DNA of 64,000 nt. Origin: Plantibacter sp. VKM Ac-2880 (GTDB lineage Bacteria; Actinomycetota; Actinomycetes; Actinomycetales; Microbacteriaceae). Location: NCBI RefSeq assembly GCF_015351235.1, contig NZ_JADKSJ010000002.1, positions 1 to 64,000 on the forward strand, read 5' to 3'. Below are positions 58,097 through 64,000 of the stretch, piece by piece. The translations under genes and the position numbers were made by a program. Position 1 is the stretch's first letter. Every line of letters starts with the position of its first letter. The notes beneath the pieces were generated by a model that worked only from the letters and a program-made list of their open reading frames with translations, was not told where the DNA came from and did no database searches.

Positions 58097-58699
58097 TCAG
58101 ACGGCGTGCGGCTCGGGCAGGCCCGTCCGCAGCTCCACCGGGAGGTGTGCGAGGTCGTTGTGGGTGATGAGGCTCCACGGACGACCCGCGCGCTGATGCA
58201 GCACCGTGAGGCCGCCATTGGCCTGGTTGATGCTCACCCAGCGCCAGGCCGGGGCCTGCAGGGCCTCTCGGACCAGCCAGCCGATGACGAAGTTGTGCGT
58301 GATCAACAGTTCGTGGTGGTCACCGCGCTTCGGTGACAGGAACTCGGCGGCGGCGTCGGCCATCTGCGCCTCGCCGGCCTCGACCTCGGCCTCGGTGATG
58401 GACCCGAAGAACGGGTCGAACGCCGACGGCGTCTCCGGGGAACGTCCGCTCGGGACGCAGTCGAACAGCAGGGACGACGGTTGCGGGGTGACGGCCGGCA
58501 TCCGTTCGGCGATGATCTGAGCGGTCTCCGCCGCCCGCTGCAACGGCGAGTGCCAGGCGGCCGTCATCGGCACCCCGCCGAGCCGTTCGGCGAGGAGCTG
58601 GGCCTGCCGCCGGCCGCGCGCCGACAGCGGACCGTCCGGCAGACCGTGCTCGGCATGCTGCTGCTCGCCGTGCCTGACGAGATAGAGGTAATGGGACAT
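58097..58699 (-). CDS. Histidine phosphatase (phosphoglycerate-mutase-like)
   Basis: A 200-residue branch-1 phosphatase. Catalytic LVRHGEQQH at the N-terminus, WHSPLQRAAETAQII, and the second His in LLITHNFVIGWLV. Substrate unknown. It starts one base after the upstream M16 peptidase stop, so it is co-translated with it. Confidence 0.88.
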   Translation of the reverse strand: MSHYLYLVRHGEQQHAEHGLPDGPLSARGRRQAQLLAERLGGVPMTAAWHSPLQRAAETAQIIAERMPAVTPQPSSLLFDCVPSGRSPETPSAFDPFFGSITEAEVEAGEAQMADAAAEFLSPKRGDHHELLITHNFVIGWLVREALQAPAWRWVSINQANGGLTVLHQRAGRPWSLITHNDLAHLPVELRTGLPEPHAV

Positions 58700-60067
58700 T
58701 CAACGCACCCCCGCGATGATCGGAGCGAAGGTGTCCTCGTCGACGGCTCCGACCGCCGACACCGTGATCGGCTGCGCGGCGAGATGTCGCGCGAGCTGCT
58801 GGACCTCGTCCTGCCCGACGAGCTGCAGGCGGCGGATGCTCTCATCGAGGTCGATGAACTCGCCGAGCGTCAGCTCCGCCCGACCGAGTCGGCTCATGCG
58901 GGAATCTGAATCCTCCAGGGCGAGCGCCGAGGCACCGCTCAACTGGCCGAGGGCCCGCGACAGTTCGTCGTCGGTCACGCCGTGTTCGGCGAGTCGGTGG
59001 AGTTCGGCGAGCATGAGCTCGGCGACCGTCGTGGCCTTCGCCGTGGAGCAGGCGGCGGCGAGCCCGAAGACCCCCGCGTCCGAGTAGCTGCCGGCGAAGG
59101 AGTACACGGAGTAGGCGAGGCCACGTCGTTCCCGGATCTCCTGGAACAGACGGCTCGACATGCCCCCGCCGAGGACGGAGTTGAGCATGCTCATGGCGAA
59201 CCGTCGTTCGTCGCCCGCGATGAGTCCCGGTCCGCCGATCTGCAGATGGACCTGCTCGGTGGGTCGGTGCACCACCGACAGCGGTGGTCCGCCGAGGACC
59301 GAGGCCGCCGCGAGTGTCCGGCGGGGCACGGGCGCGGCGACCACGTCGGCAGGCCAGCCGGCCCCCACGAGGGCCGCCGAGACCTGCGCGACGAGCGCGT
59401 CGTGGTCGACCGCGCCGGCCGCCGTCACGACGACGTCGTTCGCCCGGTAGTTGGCGCGGTAGTGCGCGAGGACGGCGTCGCGCCCGACCTCGATGATCGA
59501 CTGCGGCCGCCCGCCGATCGGACGCCCCAGTGGATGCTCACCGAGGACACCTTCGAAGAACCGCTCGTTGGCGACGTCCCCCGGGTCGTCGTCCATCATG
59601 GCGAGTTCCTCGAGGATGACGCCGCGTTCGTTCTCGAACTCCTCCGGGTCGAGCAGGGAGGAGGTCAGCATGTCGGTGATGACGTCGACCGCCATCGGCA
59701 GGTCGCGGTCACGCACCTTCGCGTAGTAGCAGGTGTGCTCTTTGGCCGTCAGCGCGTTGTGCTCGCCACCCACCGCGTCGAACGCGATCGCGATGTCGAG
59801 CGCCGACCGCTTCGCCGTGCCCTTGAACAGCAGGTGCTCGAGGAAGTGCGTCGATCCGAAGGTCGCCGGACGATCGGCTGTCGCCGGCTGTTCGTCACGG
59901 GAACCGACGGCCACCCAGAAGCCGATCGTGGCGCTGCGACTCCCCGGCATGTGCTCGGTGAGGATGCGCAGACCGTTGGGGAGGACCGTGCGCCGGACGA
60001 GGGCGTCCCCGGATGCGGTGAACGCGAGCTCGGGACGAGTGAGCGGAAAGTCGACGGCGGCGTTCAT
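58700..60067 (-). CDS. M16-family zinc peptidase (PepR/YmxG-like)
   Basis: Processing-peptidase-like enzyme of 455 residues. Zinc motif HFLEH (HxxEH) near 73, with a downstream Glu in the GGEHNALTAKEHTCYY helix region. The C-terminal half-domain contains VHLQIGGPG and RRGLAYSVYSFAGSY. I chose the ATG at 60067: TATGGT sits 7 nt upstream, whereas starts at 60070 or 60079 fit less well. Commonly beside dapB in Actinobacteria and Bacillus. Confidence 0.9.
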   Translation of the reverse strand: MNAAVDFPLTRPELAFTASGDALVRRTVLPNGLRILTEHMPGSRSATIGFWVAVGSRDEQPATADRPATFGSTHFLEHLLFKGTAKRSALDIAIAFDAVGGEHNALTAKEHTCYYAKVRDRDLPMAVDVITDMLTSSLLDPEEFENERGVILEELAMMDDDPGDVANERFFEGVLGEHPLGRPIGGRPQSIIEVGRDAVLAHYRANYRANDVVVTAAGAVDHDALVAQVSAALVGAGWPADVVAAPVPRRTLAAASVLGGPPLSVVHRPTEQVHLQIGGPGLIAGDERRFAMSMLNSVLGGGMSSRLFQEIRERRGLAYSVYSFAGSYSDAGVFGLAAACSTAKATTVAELMLAELHRLAEHGVTDDELSRALGQLSGASALALEDSDSRMSRLGRAELTLGEFIDLDESIRRLQLVGQDEVQQLARHLAAQPITVSAVGAVDEDTFAPIIAGVR

Positions 60068-60074
60068 CATCCCA

Positions 60075-60080
60075 ACCATA
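60075..60080 (-). promoter_or_regulatory. -10 element of the M16 peptidase gene (putative leaderless)
   Basis: TATGGT on the minus strand, 7 nt before the ATG at 60067. It is the main reason for that start. Confidence 0.4.
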
Positions 60081-60137
60081 CGTCAGGTTCCCGGGCGTCG
60101 CGCGCTGGCGTCCGCGTCGGAGCGCCTCGGGAAGGCG

Positions 60138-61211
60138 TCAGCGCAACCGGCCGGAGACGCGGTCCAGTTCGAGGATCTGCCCGCGGCTCAACCGGACGTC
60201 CGCCGCCGCGATGAGCGAGTCGACATGGGCTGGCTGGGACGCGCTCGCGATCGGTGCGACGACGCCCGGACGGGACATGGCCCAGGCGAGGGCCGCCGAG
60301 GCGACGGAGCACCGGTTCTCCGCCGCGATCTCGTCGAGGACGTGCAGGACGCGGAGGCCACGACGGTGGAGGTGCGTCGCGGCGCGGCTGCCGCGGGTGC
60401 TCGGATCGAGGTCGGACCGGCTCCGGTAGCGCCCGGTGAGGAACCCGTTCGCGAGCGCGAAGTACGGTAGGACACCGAGGTGCTGTGCCGTCGCGACGAG
60501 CGCAAGGGTGCTCTCGTACGGCTCGCGGTGCATGAGGCTGTAGTGCGTCTCGAGCGCGACGAACTGGGTGAACCCGCTCGCCGAGAGGATCCGTGCCTCC
60601 ATGAGTCGTTCCGGCGTCGTGTTCGAGGTGCCGAGGTACCGGACCTTGCCGCTCTCGATGAGCCAGTCGACCGTCCCGAGGCTGTCGGCGAGGGGCACGC
60701 TGGGGTCGTCGTCGTGGAAGGACAGCAGGTCGATGTGGTCGGTCTGCAGGCGCTCGAGGGCCGCTTCGACCGCCCGGATGATGCTCACCGAACCGAGACC
60801 GGGGTAGTCCGGGTGGCGCCCGATCTTCGTCGCGACGACCATGTCGTCGCGGTTGCCGCGCTTGCGCATCCAGTTGCCGATGAGGATCTCGCTGCGGCCG
60901 CCCGCGTAGCTGTCGGCGGTGTCGACCATGTTGCCGCCGGCGTCGTGGAAGCGGTCGAGGATGTCCGTCGTCGTGTCAGGGTCGACGGTCCAGCCGAACA
61001 CGCTCCCGCCGAGGACGACCGGGAAGACCGACAGCTCGGAGTCGCCGATCCTGCGCCTCGGCACGCCATCGGCGTCGGCGCCCTGGACGGGCGTCGGGAA
61101 CGACGGGTGCGGGACCCGCTGCTCGGGGTGGGGTGCCGTGTCTCCGCCCACGCCCTCTCCGCTCAACAGCGAACTGCCACGGGTGCTCGACGAGCGCCAG
61201 AGGTGTGGCAT
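60138..61211 (-). CDS. Aldo-keto reductase
   Basis: NADPH-dependent oxidoreductase, up to 357 residues. The tetrad is visible: Asp and Tyr in VDTADSYAGG, Lys in VATKIG, His in LSFHDDD. Its (beta-alpha)8 body begins at RRIGDSELSVFPVVLGG, about residue 53. The N-terminal 50 residues are Pro/Gly-rich and atypical, so translation may really start at an internal GTG. The upstream ATG does have a GAGAGGGGCAGGGG ribosome-like stretch. A possible -10 TAGCCT lies at 61300-61305. Substrate unknown. Confidence 0.83.
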   Translation of the reverse strand: MPHLWRSSSTRGSSLLSGEGVGGDTAPHPEQRVPHPSFPTPVQGADADGVPRRRIGDSELSVFPVVLGGSVFGWTVDPDTTTDILDRFHDAGGNMVDTADSYAGGRSEILIGNWMRKRGNRDDMVVATKIGRHPDYPGLGSVSIIRAVEAALERLQTDHIDLLSFHDDDPSVPLADSLGTVDWLIESGKVRYLGTSNTTPERLMEARILSASGFTQFVALETHYSLMHREPYESTLALVATAQHLGVLPYFALANGFLTGRYRSRSDLDPSTRGSRAATHLHRRGLRVLHVLDEIAAENRCSVASAALAWAMSRPGVVAPIASASQPAHVDSLIAAADVRLSRGQILELDRVSGRLR

Positions 61212-61381
61212 CCCCTGCCCCTCTCTCGGTCCGCCGACCGATGACGCGCTGCACCGCCGGGTTCCGAGCGTTGCGCGAGGTGCCGGTGCTTGTCACCAGG
61301 CTAGAGGAGACGGACGCCTTCCGCGGGACGACATCGCGACCGGGTGGCAACTGATTCGTAACGATTCCGGACGGCGTCGGG

Positions 61382-62224
61382 TCACCGTCCGTCGACCGGT
61401 GTCCCGGCTCGCGCGAGGACCGATCGAGCGTGCCGCAGGAGGGGCTCGTCGACCATGCGCCCTTCGTGGCGGAACACCCCGCGCTCCCCCGCTGCGGCCT
61501 CGAGGAGCGACCGGGCGGCGGCCACCGCCCTGGCGTCGGGGCGGAAGGCGGCACGGATCGTCGCGACCTGTCCCGGGTGGATGCAGGCCGAGCCGACGAA
61601 CCCGACGGCGGCGGCGTCCGCGGCCTCCGCCGCGAGCCCGGGGAGGTCGTCGAGGTCGAGGCGGACCGCGTCGACGGCCATCACCCCGGCCGCTCCGGCG
61701 GCGAGTAGCACCGACGACCTCGCGTGGCGGACGACGTCGCGATAGCCGCCGTCCTCGCGGCGGCTGCTCGTGCCGCCCAAGGACGCGACGAGGTCCTCGG
61801 ATCCCCACATGAGTCCGACCACCGACGGGTGTCCGGCGAGCACCGGGGCGCGCACCACGCCGGCCGCAGTCTCGCAGAGCGCGAGGATGCGGACGCCGGG
61901 GATCGCGTCGGCGAGCTCGTCGAGCTGCGCCGAGGTCTCCGTCTTCGCCAGCATGACGGTCCGATACCGGGTGGACGAGACCGCGGCGACGTCGGCGGCG
62001 AACTCGTCCGTGCCGACGGGGTCGACGCGGACGATCGTCCGTACGGGATCGAGCGGGTGTTCGACGATCGCCCGACGGGCAGCAGGCTTGTCAGCCGGCG
62101 CGACGGCGTCCTCGAGGTCGAGGATGACGGTGTCCGCGCGGTCGGCGGCCTTGGCGAAGCGGTCGGGTCGGTCGGCGGGGACGAAGAGGATCGCCGGTCC
62201 CAGCGAGAGAGGCGCGGCGGTCAT
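61382..62224 (-). CDS. CitE-like lyase (HpcH/HpaI family)
   Basis: A 280-residue beta-methylmalyl-/hydroxyacyl-CoA lyase-type enzyme. LFVPADRPDRFAKA, the metal Asp/Glu in VILDLEDAVAP, the Arg in RTIVRVDP, and LCETAAGV with the second metal Glu. Standalone CitE proteins in leucine-catabolism clusters of mycobacteria act as (R)-3-hydroxyacyl-CoA lyases, not citrate lyase. The ATG overlaps the MaoC stop by 4 nt. Confidence 0.87.
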   Translation of the reverse strand: MTAAPLSLGPAILFVPADRPDRFAKAADRADTVILDLEDAVAPADKPAARRAIVEHPLDPVRTIVRVDPVGTDEFAADVAAVSSTRYRTVMLAKTETSAQLDELADAIPGVRILALCETAAGVVRAPVLAGHPSVVGLMWGSEDLVASLGGTSSRREDGGYRDVVRHARSSVLLAAGAAGVMAVDAVRLDLDDLPGLAAEAADAAAVGFVGSACIHPGQVATIRAAFRPDARAVAAARSLLEAAAGERGVFRHEGRMVDEPLLRHARSVLARAGTPVDGR

Positions 62225-62736
62225 CGCGCGTCCAGGCGGCGGACGAGTGTCGTCCGGGTCGCGGTGGCGACGACGACACCGTCCTGGTTCCGTCCGGTGT
62301 GCACGAGCATCACGAGCCCCTCCCCCGGTCGTGACGCCGACGGCCGCTTGTCTCGGACCAGCGTCTCGGCGTACAGCGTGTCCCCGTGGTGCATGGGCCG
62401 GGGGAAGGCGACCTCCGTGAAACCGAGGTTGGCCACGATCGTGCCCTCCGTCAGTTGCGCCACCGAGAGCCCGACGATGGTCGAGAGGGTGAGCATCGAG
62501 TTCACGAGTCGCTCACCGAACGGTTGCGTGGCGGACCAGGCCGCGTCGAGGTGCAGCGACTGCCCGTTCATGGTGAGGGTCGAGAACAGCACGTTGTCCG
62601 CCTCGGTGATGGTGCGTCCTGGTCGGTGGCGGTAGGTCGTGCCGACCGCGAACTCCTCGAAGAAGAGGCCGCGCTGCTCGATGACCGGGCCGGGACCGTT
62701 TTCGGGTCCGTCCTGCGGTCCGTGTTCGTCCGTCAT
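62221..62736 (-). CDS. MaoC-like hot-dog dehydratase
   Basis: A 171-residue (R)-specific enoyl-CoA hydratase-type protein. FFEEFAVGTTYRHRPGRTITEADNVLF is the family opening. The expected catalytic Asp/His region reads NGQSLHLDAAW. The ATG at 62736 follows the dehydrogenase stop by 7 nt. It matches the MaoC member of mycobacterial leucine clusters. Confidence 0.87.
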   Translation of the reverse strand: MTDEHGPQDGPENGPGPVIEQRGLFFEEFAVGTTYRHRPGRTITEADNVLFSTLTMNGQSLHLDAAWSATQPFGERLVNSMLTLSTIVGLSVAQLTEGTIVANLGFTEVAFPRPMHHGDTLYAETLVRDKRPSASRPGEGLVMLVHTGRNQDGVVVATATRTTLVRRLDAR

Positions 62737-62743
62737 GGTCGCC

Positions 62744-63910
62744 TCAGGACGCGAAGCCGAGCTCACGGGCGATGATCATGAGCTGCACCTCGGTGGTGCC
62801 CTCGCCGATCTCGAGGATCTTCGAGTCGCGGTAGTGCCTCGCGACCGGGTTCTCGTTGAGGAACCCGTAGCCGCCGAAGATCTGGGTCGCGTCCCGCGCG
62901 TTGTCCATGGCGGCCTCCCCGGCGACCATCTTGGCGATGGAGGCCTCCATCTTGTAGGGCGCTCCGCGGTGCATGCGCGAGGCGGCGTCGTAGTAGGCCT
63001 GCCTGGCGGCGTGGACGCGCGCCTGCATCTTCGCGATCCGGAAGGCGATCCACTGGTTGTCGCCGATCGGTCGCCCGAAGACGACCCGCTCCTTCGCGTA
63101 GCGGATGGCCTCCTCGAGGCAGCCCTGGGCCGCCCCGACCGCGAGCGCGGCGACCGCGATCCGTCCGCCGTCGAGCGCCGACAGGAAGTTCGCGTAGCCA
63201 CGACCACGCTCGCCCAGGAGGTTGGCCTCCGGGACACGCACGTCGTCGAACACCAGCGGGTGCGTGTCCGAGGTGTGCCAGCCGACCTTGTCGTACGGGG
63301 GAAGCGCGGTGAACCCGGGCGTCGGTACCGGGACGAGGATGGAGGAGAGTTCCTTGGTCACCCGCCCGTCGGCGCGGGTCCGCTCCCCCGTGACCGCCGT
63401 GACCGTGACCAGCCGCGTGATCTCGCTGCCCGAGTTCGTGATGAACTGCTTCGTCCCGTTGATGACCCACTCCCCGTCGACCAGCTGCGCGGTGGTCTCC
63501 GTCGCGCCCGCGTCGCTGCCGGCTCTGGCCTCCGTCAGACCGAAGGCGGCGAGCGCCTTCCCACTCGCGAGCTGCGGGATCCACTCCTCGCGCTGTGCGT
63601 CGGTGCCGTACAGGTAGATGGGCATGGCGCCGAGTCCGACGCCGGCCTCGAGGGTGACGCCGATGCTCTGGTCGACACGTCCGAGCTGTTCGACGGCGAG
63701 GCAGAGGGCGAAGTAGTCCATGCCGCCACCGCCGAGATCCTTGGGGAACGGGAGCCCGAAGAGTCCGAGCTCCCCCATCTGCGCGATGATGTCGTACGGC
63801 AGCCGGCGCTCGGTGTCGTATCGGTAGGCGGCTGGCGCGACGACCTCGTCGGCGAAGGCCTTCACCGTGTCGACGATCCGTTGGTGCTCCGGGCTGAGCT
63901 CGGTGTTCAT
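62744..63910 (-). CDS. Acyl-CoA dehydrogenase, probably branched-chain
   Basis: FAD enzyme introducing a 2,3 double bond into acyl-CoA. 388 residues: GGGGMDYFALCLAVEQLGRVD, FAD loop AFGLTEARAGSDAGAT, KQFITNSGSE, and the C-terminal EIGEGTTEVQLMIIAREL. The Glu in EGT is at the usual catalytic-base position of short/medium-chain enzymes; human isovaleryl-CoA dehydrogenase has Ala there. Isovaleryl-CoA as substrate is inferred from the neighbours only. The ATG overlaps the preceding gene by 4 nt. Confidence 0.9.
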   Translation of the reverse strand: MNTELSPEHQRIVDTVKAFADEVVAPAAYRYDTERRLPYDIIAQMGELGLFGLPFPKDLGGGGMDYFALCLAVEQLGRVDQSIGVTLEAGVGLGAMPIYLYGTDAQREEWIPQLASGKALAAFGLTEARAGSDAGATETTAQLVDGEWVINGTKQFITNSGSEITRLVTVTAVTGERTRADGRVTKELSSILVPVPTPGFTALPPYDKVGWHTSDTHPLVFDDVRVPEANLLGERGRGYANFLSALDGGRIAVAALAVGAAQGCLEEAIRYAKERVVFGRPIGDNQWIAFRIAKMQARVHAARQAYYDAASRMHRGAPYKMEASIAKMVAGEAAMDNARDATQIFGGYGFLNENPVARHYRDSKILEIGEGTTEVQLMIIARELGFAS

Positions 63911-64000
63911 GCTGGCGCTCCGTTCGTGGGTGCTGCGACGGGGTCTGCGGCGATCGTCGCGACCGATTGGCGGGTGGCGACCGTGCCGCCCGTGGTGACG
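63907..64000 (-). CDS. C-terminus of acyl-CoA carboxylase alpha chain (partial)
   Basis: The last 30 codons of a gene entering from the right edge, ending VTTGGTVATRQSVATIAADP plus ten residues and TGA, which overlaps the next ATG. The pattern matches the final strands of a biotinyl domain. Together with the genes downstream this suggests an AccA1-type methylcrotonyl-CoA carboxylase subunit. The biotin lysine lies outside the window. Confidence 0.55.
   Translation of the reverse strand, partial: VTTGGTVATRQSVATIAADPVAAPTNGAPA

Overview
This window is core chromosome of a high-GC actinobacterium, most likely a member of the Microbacteriaceae. The evidence is the strong G/C bias at third codon positions, actinobacterial gene blocks (ftsK-pgsA-cinA-clgR-DUF3046-recA-recX-miaB-miaA-dapF-hflX-lexA; gluABCD; argCJBDF-argH; DUF1844 and DUF3046 genes; PriA in place of HisA) and SOS boxes of the CGAAC-N4-GTTCG type. 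I see no IS element, prophage, CRISPR array or tRNA gene. Almost all open frames antisense to the listed genes are codon-bias shadows.

Layout. Bases 1-390 hold two minus-strand promoters and a boxA-like leader pointing off the left edge, probably for an rRNA operon. Then come a zinc-ribbon/beta-propeller membrane protein, tyrS, a SatD/membrane-protein pair on the plus strand, a 3-methyladenine glycosylase gene and the arginine cluster argC-J-B-D-F-H, with no argR or argG. At 12.6-17 kb there is a two-component system, a small membrane protein and a MurA paralogue fused to a Cro/CI-type helix-turn-helix. Next are pheST, a glutamate-type ABC importer (gluABCD), an rRNA/tRNA methyltransferase gene and infC-rpmI-rplT.

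From 26.6 to 33 kb are DUF1844 and SseB genes and the histidine genes priA, hisH, hisB and hisC. A sufS-sufU pair on the opposite strand splits hisB from hisC. A LexA-controlled divergent pair follows (a LysM-type putative SOS division inhibitor and lexA), then a lipoprotein gene, hflX, an RsmC-like methyltransferase gene, dapF, miaA, miaB, recX, recA, clgR, cinA, pgsA and ftsK. From 48.4 to 58 kb lie a MacAB-like exporter, RNase J, dapA, an OsmC protein, an epimerase and dapB. The right end has a phosphatase, an M16 peptidase, an aldo-keto reductase and a leucine-catabolism-type cluster (accA C-terminus, acyl-CoA dehydrogenase, MaoC, CitE).

How it works together. The window joins amino-acid synthesis (Arg, His, Lys/DAP), glutamate uptake, translation (TyrRS, PheRS, IF3, L35, L20, MiaA/B, HflX), DNA repair with the SOS response (LexA, RecA, RecX, LysM protein) and chromosome segregation (FtsK).

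Two points stand out. About twenty genes carry a TANNNT -10 hexamer only 6-8 nt before the start codon, so leaderless transcription appears to be the default here. The HTH-MurA fusion gene has a perfect 20-bp palindrome directly upstream of its putative -10, which suggests an autoregulated cell-wall enzyme.
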